Positions 37,499-46,395 of a stretch of DNA of 64,000 bases are shown here, in pieces. Under the pieces are notes generated by a model. It made no database searches. It had not been told where the DNA came from and saw nothing but the letters and a program-made list of their open reading frames with translations. The stretch comes from Candidatus Gastranaerophilales bacterium (GTDB lineage Bacteria > Cyanobacteriota > Vampirovibrionia > Gastranaerophilales > Gastranaerophilaceae): positions 48,169-112,168 of the forward strand of contig CAAGEQ010000010.1 in NCBI GenBank assembly GCA_900768915.1, given 5' to 3'. Each line of letters begins with the position of its first letter. Position 1 is the first letter of the stretch. Position numbers and translations under genes: made by a program.

Positions 37499-38604
37499 TG
37501 GATAAATTTTTTAAATTGCATAGAGAAAAAATAATTGGATATAAGGCTTTAACTGATGCAGATTTGGGGAAAAGTAGAACAAGTCATCAAACACATATTG
37601 GTTTATTTGATGATGTTTTAACTTTTTTACCAAATCAACCAAATATTGAAGACACAGCAATGTTTATCTATAATTCTAAAGCGAACATTTTAAGTTTAAA
37701 TTTTGATAGAATAGAAAATAAAGATGGTTCTTTCAGAAGTCCTAAAATAAGAGTTGGTGGAAGAGATACTGTATCTATTGTTTCTATAATAAGAAAAATT
37801 ACACAAGAAGTAGATAATTCTTTGGTTTGGTATCTATTTTGGTTTGGATTAGAAAGTGGACAGGTAGTTTTTTGGTTATTTAATAATGCATCTCAAACTT
37901 ATATTGATATAACTAATTTAGGTTTATCATTAAATGGTAATTCAAAAGGTCGTCTTATTGAAAATGATTCACTCTTTAATAAAATCTTATTATATATTGA
38001 AGGTAATTTAGATAAATCTACTGAATGTGTTATGAAAGAATTAGAAATAGAAACGCAAATTCCAGGTAAATTAATTACAGAACAAAGAATAAGAAAATAT
38101 GATATTGTACGAGCGCAAAAATTATTTACAGAGATTGGTAAAAGAGGAGAAGAATTTGTTGCAGAATATTTTGATAAATTAAAACATAAAAAGTGTATTA
38201 CAAATTATAATTGGGTGAATAAATCTTCTGAAAGTGGATACCCATATGATTTTTATTATCAAGATTTATCAGATAATGTTGTATATTTAGATGTAAAAAC
38301 AACAAAATTTGATTTTAAACAAAAAATTATATATAGCAATAAAGAAATAGACTTTGCAAGTACTGTTTCAAATGATTGTTATAATATATATCGAGTTTAT
38401 AATTTAACTGAAAGTAATGCCAAATTACGAATATGTAAAAATTGTACAACTCATTTCAATTCAATAAATGGGAATATTATAAAATTCCAAGAAAATTTAA
38501 ATAGAATTAATACGGGCGTTCAATCAGTAAATATTGCATTTGAGCCTACAATTTCAAATCTTGTATTTGATAAAGAAATTCAAATAGAAAAAAATAGTTA
38601 TTAA
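37498..38604 (+). CDS. Probable restriction endonuclease (DUF3883/PD-(D/E)XK type)
   Basis: The C-terminal part reads GKRGEEFVAEYFDKL, then Asp251 in SGYPYDFYYQD and Asp265-Val-Lys267 in YLDVKTTKF, which is the spacing of a PD-(D/E)XK nuclease site, with a DUF3883-like surround. The N-terminal 200 residues (GYKALTDADLGKSRTSHQTHIG onward) probably recognise DNA; I cannot name the fold. Position directly behind two m5C methyltransferases, with a one-base overlap, makes it the likely nuclease of a Type II system. The recognition site is unknown. Confidence 0.8.
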   Translation: MDKFFKLHREKIIGYKALTDADLGKSRTSHQTHIGLFDDVLTFLPNQPNIEDTAMFIYNSKANILSLNFDRIENKDGSFRSPKIRVGGRDTVSIVSIIRKITQEVDNSLVWYLFWFGLESGQVVFWLFNNASQTYIDITNLGLSLNGNSKGRLIENDSLFNKILLYIEGNLDKSTECVMKELEIETQIPGKLITEQRIRKYDIVRAQKLFTEIGKRGEEFVAEYFDKLKHKKCITNYNWVNKSSESGYPYDFYYQDLSDNVVYLDVKTTKFDFKQKIIYSNKEIDFASTVSNDCYNIYRVYNLTESNAKLRICKNCTTHFNSINGNIIKFQENLNRINTGVQSVNIAFEPTISNLVFDKEIQIEKNSY

Positions 38605-38774
38605 ATTTATTATTGATTTTTTATTTTGAAATTACCATTTTTTATTAAATATTACAGAATTTATTTTAATACAAGTTTGTTAAAATTCTAAAAAATATGC
38701 AAAATATTTAATAGTATAGTTCTTTAGCATCAGTCTAAAATTTAAAATAGGCTATAATTAGATAAAGTATGATA

Positions 38775-38806
38775 TAAAAAAGACCTGTGAAAACAGGTCT
38801 TTTTTA
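38775..38806 (-). terminator. Terminator downstream of tRNA-Gln, usable on both strands
   Basis: An eight-base stem AGACCTGT / ACAGGTCT with a GAAA loop (38781-38800) is flanked by A and T runs on the two sides. On the minus strand it ends the tRNA-Gln transcript. On the plus strand it could stop transcription from the restriction operon. The 170 bases before it (38605-38774) are AT-rich and hold nothing I can identify. Confidence 0.9.
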
Positions 38807-38811
38807 TAAAT

Positions 38812-38884
38812 CTGGGGCGGAAGGATTCGAACCTCCGAGATGCCTGGACCAAAACCAGGTGCCTTACCACTTGGCGACGCCCCA
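38812..38884 (-). tRNA. tRNA-Gln (anticodon UUG)
   Basis: The minus strand folds as a normal 73-base tRNA. The acceptor stem is TGGGGCG paired with CGCCCCA, with a weak U1-A72 pair and G73 as in glutamine tRNAs. The D arm contains AAGTGGTAAGG, the anticodon stem CCTGG encloses a loop with TTG, and the T arm has GGTTCGAATCC. CCA is not encoded. It sits beside the restriction-modification operon, a common insertion position. Confidence 0.97.
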
Positions 38885-38899
38885 TCACGTCGTATTTCT

Positions 38900-38927
38900 A
38901 TAATAGTATTTCAAAACTAATTGTCAA
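38900..38927 (-). promoter_or_regulatory. Promoter of tRNA-Gln
   Basis: On the minus strand a consensus TTGACA (38922-38927) and TATTAT (38900-38905) are separated by 16 bases, ending 15 bases before the tRNA 5' end. Confidence 0.75.
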
Positions 38928-39039
38928 GTTTTTTCTTAAAAAAATTTTATTGTTTATTTTCTTAATTTTTTATTATATATTCTTGACTTTGTTCTTTGTT
39001 AGATTTACAACATACTTGTAAAAAAATTGGGATAGGAAT

Positions 39040-41010
39040 ATGAATAGTTATTTTATTGGTTTAGCAGCCCTAGTTTTGGGTGGATTGATATCGCTATTTT
39101 GCGTAGAAAAATTAAAGTTTAAAGCAGTTTCTTTGTTTACAGGTATTTCTGCAGTTTGTTGCATGATTCCTGCTATTAATGTACTTTTATCAGGAAATGT
39201 TATATCAAAATCTTTTGATATTAATAACTTATTTGGAACTGTGAATGTAGTTATCGATCCGTTAGCTGCATTTTTTATTGTCGTAATCTCATTTATGAGT
39301 TTTATGGCTTCAATTTATGCTAACGGTTATATGAAACATTATTTAGACAAAAATATGAACACTTCATCTCATTGTTTGTTCTTAACTCTTTTGTTTGCAT
39401 CAATGCTCGCAGTTGTTACTGTTCAAAATGCTTTGATGTTCCTTATCGTTTGGGAAATAATGTCACTTTCTTCTTTCTTCTTAGTTATTTTTGAAGATAA
39501 CAAAAAAGAAGTTTTATCAGCAGGTATCAAGTATTTAATCTATATGCACGTATCTGTTATATTTATAATTCTTGCATTTGTTCTTATGGTTGCAAATTCA
39601 GGCAATCTTGATTTCGCATCATTTAAAACAGTTTTAGAAAACAATGCCGGACTTGCTAATCTAGCATTTATATTAGCATTTATTGGTTTCGGTATAAAGG
39701 CTGGTTTCGTACCATTTCATAACTGGTTGCCAGAAGCACACCCAGCAGCACCTAGTCATGTTTCAGGTGTTATGTCAGGTGTTATGATTAAAACTGGTAT
39801 ATATGGTATTCTTAGAGTTCTTACTCTTGTTGGACATCCATCTATTCAAGTTAGTTACTTTGTTTTAATTATTTCTGTTATATCAGCACTTTATGGTGTG
39901 CTTTATGCAATTACTCAACACGATTTAAAAAGACTTCTTGCATATCACAGTATAGAAAATATTGGTATTATTGGTATTGGTATCGGTACTGGTATGTTAG
40001 GTTTAGCATACAACTGCATTCCAGTAGCAGTACTTGGGTTTGCTGGTGGTATTCTTCATATTTTGAATCACTCAATCTTTAAAGAATTATTATTCTTGGC
40101 TGCTGGTTCAGTTTATACAAAAACTCATACAAGAAATATAGAAGTTCTTGGTGGTTTGATTAAATCAATGCCAATGACAGCATTATTGTTCCTTACTGGT
40201 TCAATTGCAATTTGTGGTTTGCCACCATTCAATGGATTTATTAGTGAATTCTTAATATACTTTGGTATGTTAAAAGGTTTGATGATTAATAATCTTTCAG
40301 CATTGATTACATTTATACTAGCAATTGCAGGTCTTGCTCTTGTTGGAACAATGGCTATTCTTTGTTTTACAAAAGCATTTAGTATAATTTTCTTAGGTGC
40401 TCCTAGAGAAAAGGCTGCAGAAGATGTTAGCGAAGATACTACAATATCTTTCATTTTTCCAATGTCAGTGCTTGCAATTCTTACATTGATAATTGGTGTT
40501 TGTCCTCAACATGTATTTAATATTATGATGGCTCCAGTTTCAGTATTTACTGGTGTAGTACAAATGCCTGTTATGGTTGCTTTGATGCAAAATATATCTT
40601 GGGTTTGTTTAGGGTTGATTGCATTCATCGCAGTTCTTTCAGTATTTAAGTTAGTTATTGAAAACAAATATACTCAACATTGTACTTGGGGTTGTGGTTT
40701 TGATAAGCCAAATAATCATATTCAATATACAGCATCTTCTTATGCTAGTCCATTTTTGTCAATGTTGACACCTTTATTTAAGAAAGTTTTTGATATTAAA
40801 AAGCCAAAAGCATTATTTCCAAAAGATGCTCACTTTACTCTTCATATTGAAGATGTTGAAGAAGCATACTTCTTGAAACCGTTTATTAAATCAACTGAGA
40901 AGTTTTTGGCTAGATTTGAAAAAATACAAAACGGTAATATTCAACAATATATTTTATACGGTTTGATATTCTTAGTATTATCGCTTGTTGGTGTAGTTTT
41001 ATTAGGATAG
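39040..41010 (+). CDS. Hydrogenase-4/complex-I-like membrane subunit (HyfB/NuoL-type antiporter module)
   Basis: This is the largest membrane subunit of a complex-I-like oxidoreductase, a proton or sodium channel of the Mrp/NuoL class. Key family features are LMFLIVWEIMSLSSFFLVI, the lysine- and His-bearing helices around KAGFVPFHNWLPEAHPAAPSHVSG, and HDLKRLLAYHSIENIGII. The C-terminal YTQHCTWGCGFDKP segment is typical of HyfB. It begins a six-gene operon with tight spacing. A TTGACT box lies about 50 bases upstream, and AGGAAT precedes the ATG. No other promoter is seen inside the operon. Confidence 0.93.
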   Translation: MNSYFIGLAALVLGGLISLFCVEKLKFKAVSLFTGISAVCCMIPAINVLLSGNVISKSFDINNLFGTVNVVIDPLAAFFIVVISFMSFMASIYANGYMKHYLDKNMNTSSHCLFLTLLFASMLAVVTVQNALMFLIVWEIMSLSSFFLVIFEDNKKEVLSAGIKYLIYMHVSVIFIILAFVLMVANSGNLDFASFKTVLENNAGLANLAFILAFIGFGIKAGFVPFHNWLPEAHPAAPSHVSGVMSGVMIKTGIYGILRVLTLVGHPSIQVSYFVLIISVISALYGVLYAITQHDLKRLLAYHSIENIGIIGIGIGTGMLGLAYNCIPVAVLGFAGGILHILNHSIFKELLFLAAGSVYTKTHTRNIEVLGGLIKSMPMTALLFLTGSIAICGLPPFNGFISEFLIYFGMLKGLMINNLSALITFILAIAGLALVGTMAILCFTKAFSIIFLGAPREKAAEDVSEDTTISFIFPMSVLAILTLIIGVCPQHVFNIMMAPVSVFTGVVQMPVMVALMQNISWVCLGLIAFIAVLSVFKLVIENKYTQHCTWGCGFDKPNNHIQYTASSYASPFLSMLTPLFKKVFDIKKPKALFPKDAHFTLHIEDVEEAYFLKPFIKSTEKFLARFEKIQNGNIQQYILYGLIFLVLSLVGVVLLG

Positions 41011-41014
41011 GAAA

Positions 41015-41947
41015 ATGGAAAAGACAACATTGTTAATAACATTATTTAATATTTTGGTTCTTTTATTAGCACCGTTCTTTGTGATTGGCATTATCAAGAA
41101 GACTAAGGCTTTTTGGGCTGGTCGTAAAGGTGTTTCAATCTTTCAGCCATTATATGATTTTATTAGATTGTTTAAGAAAGACCAAGTTATTAGTTTAACA
41201 ACTTCATGGGTATTTAGATTTGCTCCGATTGTAATTTTCGCAACTACAATTTTTGCAGGTTTATTTGTACCTATGCTTTGTGGAAACTCAATTATAAATA
41301 TTGAGGGTGCATTTGTTATTTTCTCATACATTTTAGGTTTAGGAAAATTCTTTGCTCTTATTTCTGCAATGGATACAGGTAGTAGTTTTGAAGGTATGGG
41401 TGCAAGTAGAGAAGCATGTTTTACTACAATCGTAGAACCAGCATTCTTTATTATGTTAGCATCAATAATTGCTTTGACTGGTAATTATTCTTTTAAAAGT
41501 TTATCAATGATTTTGTCATCATCTGGTACATTTGGTATTTTAATTGCATTCTTGGCAGTTTTAGCATTATTTGTAATGTTGCTAACTGAATGTTCAAGAG
41601 TTCCTGTAGATGACCCTACTACTCACCTTGAATTAACAATGATTCATGAAGTTATGATTTTAGATAATTCTGGTCAAGATTTAGCAGTTATTACTTGGGC
41701 TGCTGGTATAAAAATGGTTGTATTAGAGGCATTGATTGCAAACTTTATTATTCCATCTAATCTTAGTGTTGGATTATCTGCTGTGTTATTCTTAGCACTT
41801 ATTGGGTTGATTGCTGTTATTATTGGTACATTGGAATCAGCAATCGCAAGATTAAGAATGTCACACGTTTTTGAATTTATATTTTCAATGTCATCTTTTG
41901 CATTGATTATTTTGTCATTAGTTGCAATTAAAATTTATGGAAGTTAG
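41015..41947 (+). CDS. Hydrogenase-4/complex-I-like membrane subunit (HyfC/NuoH type)
   Basis: This subunit anchors the peripheral arm in the membrane and helps form the quinone-like cavity in complex I. It has the family's GVSIFQPLYDFIRLFKKD loop and the strongly conserved acidic loop CSRVPVDDPTTHLELTMIHE, whose Glu and Asp residues are linked to proton coupling. About eight membrane segments are visible. It starts four bases after the HyfB-type gene. Confidence 0.94.
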   Translation: MEKTTLLITLFNILVLLLAPFFVIGIIKKTKAFWAGRKGVSIFQPLYDFIRLFKKDQVISLTTSWVFRFAPIVIFATTIFAGLFVPMLCGNSIINIEGAFVIFSYILGLGKFFALISAMDTGSSFEGMGASREACFTTIVEPAFFIMLASIIALTGNYSFKSLSMILSSSGTFGILIAFLAVLALFVMLLTECSRVPVDDPTTHLELTMIHEVMILDNSGQDLAVITWAAGIKMVVLEALIANFIIPSNLSVGLSAVLFLALIGLIAVIIGTLESAIARLRMSHVFEFIFSMSSFALIILSLVAIKIYGS

Positions 41948-41955
41948 GTTTAATT

Positions 41956-42606
41956 ATGGAAAATGCTCTTATAATTTTATTTGGTTTAACAATGCTTTAT
42001 ATGGCTGCAACTAGCAGAATTATGGCTCATATCCGTATTCTTGTTGCTCAAGGTATATTATTGTTTTTGATTTGCTATTTCGGAATAGAAAAAACATCTA
42101 TTCTTAATTGTATATTCTTAGCATTTGAAACTTTAATAGTTAAGGCGTGTGTTATTCCGATGTTTTTAAACAAAATTGTGAAAACTACTCATCAATATAG
42201 AGATGCAGAAGCAAACATTCCTCATTTTTATTGTTTGTTTATCTCTACAGTGATTTTATTCTCAGGATTTTTGATTTCAGATGTTAATTTTCCTGCTATG
42301 AAAATGATTAATCCTGTTTATTTGGGTGTTTCAATTGCTGTTATAATTATTAGTTTGTTGTTGATAACAATTAAGCATAAAATTATTACTAATATTGTTG
42401 AGTTTATAACAATGGAAAATGGTATATTCTTATTATCATTGGCTGTTGTAAAAGAAATGCCAATAATTGTAAATCTTGGCGTACTTTTAGATTTATTTAT
42501 CGCAGTATTTATTTTAGGACTTCTAGTTAATAGAATTAACAAAGAATTTGAAGGACTTGAAGTTTCTCATTTGTCAGATTTGAAGGATTGTGAATATGAT
42601 GATTAA
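41956..42606 (+). CDS. Hydrogenase-4-like membrane subunit (HyfE type)
   Basis: This is a hydrophobic protein of about six to seven membrane segments in the position of HyfE. The charged stretch CHLFETLIVKACVIPM-like region (in sequence AFETLIVKACVIPMFLNKI) places a lysine in a helix, as in NuoK-type channels. The C-terminal end is acidic. The gene overlaps the next gene's start by 11 bases. The assignment is supported by place in the operon as much as by sequence. Confidence 0.85.
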   Translation: MENALIILFGLTMLYMAATSRIMAHIRILVAQGILLFLICYFGIEKTSILNCIFLAFETLIVKACVIPMFLNKIVKTTHQYRDAEANIPHFYCLFISTVILFSGFLISDVNFPAMKMINPVYLGVSIAVIIISLLLITIKHKIITNIVEFITMENGIFLLSLAVVKEMPIIVNLGVLLDLFIAVFILGLLVNRINKEFEGLEVSHLSDLKDCEYDD

Positions 42607-44035
42607 TTTACTTTTGATATTTCCAATAGTTGCCACATTATTGTTGGTAATTTTAAAAAATAAGTGGCTTAACAATGCAACTTTGATTGTTTATGCATTG
42701 ATGCATTTTGCATTGTCTTGTACTTATTTAGTAAATCCGAGTTTGATTGAAAAAACTCAATATTTTGCGATTGATTCTACAAATTTCATTTTTATGATGT
42801 TGTTATCGATTGTATTCTTGGCAGTTGCTATATATAACAATGGTTATATGCGACATAGTGAAGCATCTGCGAGAAGTCTTAGTCATTATTCAGGAATGAC
42901 ATTAATATTTGTTATGGCAATTACAGGTGCTATTTTGAGTAATAATTTAGGACTTTCTTGGGTGTTTATTGAGGCAACAACTTTAGCAAGTGCATATCTT
43001 ATTTGTTTCAATAAAACAAAACATTCTATTGAAGCTGCTTGGAAGTATGTATTTATTTGTTCAATTGGTATTGCATTAGCATTTGTTGGTATTATTTTAC
43101 TTACTATTGCAACTGGTTCTGTGAATACGTTGGCATTCAATGATTTGTATATTCATGCACAATCATTTAATCATTTTTGGTTGAAATTATCATTTGTATT
43201 TATATTATTTGGTATTGGTACAAAGATGGGTTTAGCACCGGTTCATTTTTGGTTGCCTGATGCTCACTCAGAAGCACCAACTCCAATTTCTGCACTTTTA
43301 TCTGCTGCACTTTTGAATTCTGCTTTTCTTATTATTTTAAAAGTTTACAGGATTGTTCTATTGGCAGGTTGTGAAAGTTTTGCAAAAATAATGATGTTGG
43401 CGATGGGATTTATTTCATTGTTTATTACAGCAGTATTTATTTATTACATTACTAATTATAAAAGAATGCTTGCATATTCTTCTGTTGAAAATATGGGTAT
43501 TTTAGTTATTGGTACTGCATTAGGTGGTATTGCAATGTATGCTGCGATTTTGCATATGATTGCTCATTCATTGATTAAAGCATCATTCTTCTTAACTTCT
43601 GGTAATGTTTTAGATATATATAATACAAAGAAAATTAAATCTGTTTCAGGTATTTTGAAACTTGATAAAACAACTGGTTGGTTGTGGATATTCTCATTCT
43701 TGGGTATTGCAGCATTTCCACCATCATTGTTATTCATTAGTGAATTTTTGATGATTAAAACAATGGTGGTTCAAAAACAGTTTGTTTTATGCGTATTCTT
43801 TGTAGTGTTATTAACAATTATTTTATTCGGTTTAGCAAAAACAATTATTAGAATGAGTTTTGGTGAACCAAATGAAAAGAAAATTGATATGTATAATGAC
43901 AATGTGAAGAAATTATCTGTAGGTATGTATTTACCTCAAATAGTTATGTTGCTTTCAGCATTTGCATTAGGTTGTTATGTTCCACCTTGTGTTAATAATT
44001 TGATTAATGCAGTAATTGTTGGATTTGGGGGTTAA
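42596..44035 (+). CDS. Hydrogenase-4/complex-I-like membrane subunit (HyfF/NuoM-N-type antiporter module)
   Basis: This is a second Mrp-like channel subunit. The conserved membrane motifs are GLSWVFIEATTLASAYLICF, GTKMGLAPVHFWLPDAHSEAP (with the trans-membrane Lys and His), and YKRMLAYSSVENMGILVIG. About 13-14 membrane segments are expected. AAGGA lies eight bases before the ATG at 42596; a GTG six bases earlier is less likely. Two antiporter-type subunits suggest two ion channels in the complex. Confidence 0.92.
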   Translation: MMINLLLIFPIVATLLLVILKNKWLNNATLIVYALMHFALSCTYLVNPSLIEKTQYFAIDSTNFIFMMLLSIVFLAVAIYNNGYMRHSEASARSLSHYSGMTLIFVMAITGAILSNNLGLSWVFIEATTLASAYLICFNKTKHSIEAAWKYVFICSIGIALAFVGIILLTIATGSVNTLAFNDLYIHAQSFNHFWLKLSFVFILFGIGTKMGLAPVHFWLPDAHSEAPTPISALLSAALLNSAFLIILKVYRIVLLAGCESFAKIMMLAMGFISLFITAVFIYYITNYKRMLAYSSVENMGILVIGTALGGIAMYAAILHMIAHSLIKASFFLTSGNVLDIYNTKKIKSVSGILKLDKTTGWLWIFSFLGIAAFPPSLLFISEFLMIKTMVVQKQFVLCVFFVVLLTIILFGLAKTIIRMSFGEPNEKKIDMYNDNVKKLSVGMYLPQIVMLLSAFALGCYVPPCVNNLINAVIVGFGG

Positions 44036-44037
44036 TA

Positions 44038-45495
44038 ATGGATTGGTATATAGCAAAAAATAATGAATTGATTAATATATCTGATATACCTTGTTTGGAT
44101 ATTGAAACATTAAGACAAGAAATTATTAAATTAAATAAAAGAGTTGTTGCATTCTTTGGTAAAAGAGAATGGAACGGTGTAAAACTTTATGTTGCAATGG
44201 CTGATGATTCAAAAGGTCAATTGTATGTATCATCTTCATTCTTTGATAATACATTTGAAAAGTATTATGAATCATTAACTCAAGTGATACCTGCTTTTCA
44301 CATGTTTGAAAGAGAATTTTATGAAGAATTTGGTATTGAACCATTGCATCACCCTTGGTTAAAACCTGTTCGGGATCACAAAAAAGAATATCCATTCTTT
44401 GAAGTTGAAGGTGAAGAAGTTCACCAAGTTGGTGTTGGTCCTATTCACGCAGGGGTTATTGAACCTGGACATTTTAGATTTATGTGTAATGGTGAAAAAG
44501 TTTATGACCTAGAAATTAGATTAGGTTATCAATCTAAGGGGATTGAAGATTTAATTGTAAAAGAACCATCAAATCAATTAGCAGAATCTATATGTGGTGA
44601 TAGTGTTATTGCATATAATTTGGCCTATTCAAGAGTTATGGAGTCTTTAAAAGGTATAAAAATTTCTAATAAAGCAGAGATTATTAGGTTAATTGCATTA
44701 GAGATGGAAAGATGTGCTATTCATATCGGTGATTTAGGTGCGATTGCTGGTGATACTGCTTATCAAATGGGTGCTGCAATTTTTGGTGTTACAAGAACTC
44801 TCGTAATCAATACAATGTTAGAATTGTGTGGTAGCCGTTTTGGTAGAGGGTTGATTACTGTTGGTGGTGTAAATTATGATATTGATGAACAATTTGCTGA
44901 AAAGATTTTAACTATGTTTAAAAAGGTTTCAGATGATGTTAAAAGAACATTTGCAACTATGTTGAAATCTCCAACTGTTATCTCACGTTTAGAAAAAACT
45001 GGTGTTGTTAGTAACGCAACTGCCTTAGAATTAGGATTAGTTGGTATGGCTGCAAAAGCATCTGGTGTTGAATTGGATTCAAGATTTGATTTTCACGAAA
45101 AATGGCTTGAAGGTATTGAAGACAAAAAAATTAAAGCCAATGGTGATGTTTATTCTAGAACTAGAGAAAGATATAAAGAAGTGCTTCAATCAATATTTAT
45201 TATTAAACAATTATTGAAGAAACTTCCTGAATATAAAAATGAACCTTTATGTGTTGATTGTAACAATCAATATAAGCCTGATACAATGGTTATTTCTATT
45301 GTAGAAGGTTGGAGAGGTGAAGTTGTTCATACTGCAATAACTGATGATTATGATAATCTTGCAAGATACAAGGTTAAAGATCCATCATTCAATAATTGGT
45401 ATGGATTAGCAATGGCTGTTAGAAATAATGGAATTTCAGATTTCCCATTGTGTAATAAGAGTTTCAATCTTTCATATTGTGGAAATGATTTATAA
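44038..45495 (+). CDS. Hydrogenase-like large subunit lacking NiFe ligands (Ehr type; HyfG/NuoCD fusion)
   Basis: Residues 1 to about 115 resemble the 30-kDa NuoC domain (FEREFYEEFGIEPLHHP), and the rest the NuoD/HycE large subunit (IEPGHFRFMCNGEKVYDLEIRLGYQ, ALEMERCAIHIGDLGAIAGD). In true [NiFe] hydrogenases this subunit holds two CxxC pairs. Here the first site reads AESICGDS, with a single Cys186, and the C-terminus reads DFPLCNKSFNLSYCG, with Cys472 and Cys481 nine apart. The metal site is therefore absent, as in energy-converting-hydrogenase-related (Ehr) complexes. What it reduces is unknown. Confidence 0.9.
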   Translation: MDWYIAKNNELINISDIPCLDIETLRQEIIKLNKRVVAFFGKREWNGVKLYVAMADDSKGQLYVSSSFFDNTFEKYYESLTQVIPAFHMFEREFYEEFGIEPLHHPWLKPVRDHKKEYPFFEVEGEEVHQVGVGPIHAGVIEPGHFRFMCNGEKVYDLEIRLGYQSKGIEDLIVKEPSNQLAESICGDSVIAYNLAYSRVMESLKGIKISNKAEIIRLIALEMERCAIHIGDLGAIAGDTAYQMGAAIFGVTRTLVINTMLELCGSRFGRGLITVGGVNYDIDEQFAEKILTMFKKVSDDVKRTFATMLKSPTVISRLEKTGVVSNATALELGLVGMAAKASGVELDSRFDFHEKWLEGIEDKKIKANGDVYSRTRERYKEVLQSIFIIKQLLKKLPEYKNEPLCVDCNNQYKPDTMVISIVEGWRGEVVHTAITDDYDNLARYKVKDPSFNNWYGLAMAVRNNGISDFPLCNKSFNLSYCGNDL

Positions 45496-45506
45496 GGGAT
45501 AATAAA

Positions 45507-46256
45507 ATGTTTGATACTTTAAAATTAAAATTTTTTCAAGGAAATCAATTTATAAAAGATATTGAAAATGCACCAATGAGAGATGCATTTAGAGGATTTC
45601 CTATTTTAAATGATAAAGTTGATTGTTCTGGATTGGAAAATGTTTGTCCAACAGGTGCGTTATCAACTAATCCATTATGTATTGATATGGGTAAATGTAC
45701 ATTTTGTGGTAAATGTGCAAGATGTTCAGAAGCAGTTAAATTTACGAATGGATACAAATTAACATCATCTTCTAGAGATAAATTAATTGTTAAACCTGAT
45801 ATGACTTATGAAGAATATCAAAAAACTGCAGTTGAAGTTAAAAAAGAAATTGTCAAAGTGTTTGGTAAATCTTTGAAGTTAAGACAAGTTTCAGCAGGTG
45901 GTTGTAATGGCTGCGAAATGGAATTGAATGCTTGTTCAAATTGTAATTTTGATATGGGTAGATTTGGTATTGATTTTGTTGCATCTCCTCGTCATGCTGA
46001 TGGTTTAGTTATTACTGGTCCAATTTCAGAAAATATGGCTTATGCTTTAGAAGATTGTTATAAATCGACACCTGATCCTAAAATAGTAATTTTATGTGGT
46101 GCTTGTGCTATTAGTGGTGGTATATTTCAACACGCAGACAAATTAAATAGAGAATTTTTGGATAAGTATCCTATAGATTTGTATATTCCAGGTTGTCCAA
46201 CTCATCCACTTACATTTATTAATGGTGTGTTGAGTTATATAAAAAATAAGAAGTAA
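45507..46256 (+). CDS. Hydrogenase-like small subunit fused to a ferredoxin-like domain (HyfI/NuoB type)
   Basis: Residues about 35-80 form an Fe-S region (VCPTGALST, CTFCGKCARC) with enough Cys for one [4Fe-4S] cluster. Residues about 115-249 are the NuoB-type subunit with the proximal cluster ligands in GGCNGCEMELNAC, CGACAISGG and GCPTHP. The fusion would feed electrons from a ferredoxin-like donor towards the NuoB cluster. It is the last gene of the operon, followed by a strong terminator. No separate HyfA or HyfH gene is seen, so the fused domain may replace it. Confidence 0.92.
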   Translation: MFDTLKLKFFQGNQFIKDIENAPMRDAFRGFPILNDKVDCSGLENVCPTGALSTNPLCIDMGKCTFCGKCARCSEAVKFTNGYKLTSSSRDKLIVKPDMTYEEYQKTAVEVKKEIVKVFGKSLKLRQVSAGGCNGCEMELNACSNCNFDMGRFGIDFVASPRHADGLVITGPISENMAYALEDCYKSTPDPKIVILCGACAISGGIFQHADKLNREFLDKYPIDLYIPGCPTHPLTFINGVLSYIKNKK

Positions 46257-46272
46257 GATACATAAATGATTA

Positions 46273-46309
46273 AAAAACTCTACTAAATTTATTTAGTAGA
46301 GTTTTTTTT
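46273..46309 (+). terminator. Terminator of the hydrogenase-like operon
   Basis: A 12-base stem (ACTCTACTAAAT / ATTTAGTAGAGT) with a two-base spacer at the apex is preceded by A5 and followed by T8. It lies 17 bases after the last stop codon of the operon. Confidence 0.92.
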
Positions 46310-46323
46310 AATAATTGTAAAAA

Positions 46324-46365
46324 ATAATGTATGAAATAACAAAATTTTGTTATTTCATACATTAT
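46324..46365. repeat. 42-base perfect palindrome between operons
   Basis: The sequence from 46324 to 46365 is its own reverse complement over 21 bases each side, centred between 46344 and 46345 (core CAAAATTTTG). It has no loop and no following T run, so it is not a typical terminator. It lies between the hydrogenase terminator and the HExxH protein gene at 46396, where it could be an operator, a replication or recombination site, or the tip of a former mobile element. Confidence 0.85.
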
Positions 46366-46395
46366 ACTTTTTGTAAATACTAGTATGGTGTAAAA

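Noticed and set aside
44038..46256. Calling the operon a [NiFe] hydrogenase
   Set aside because: The large subunit lacks both CxxC pairs needed for the NiFe site, so only the Ehr-type reading is supported.
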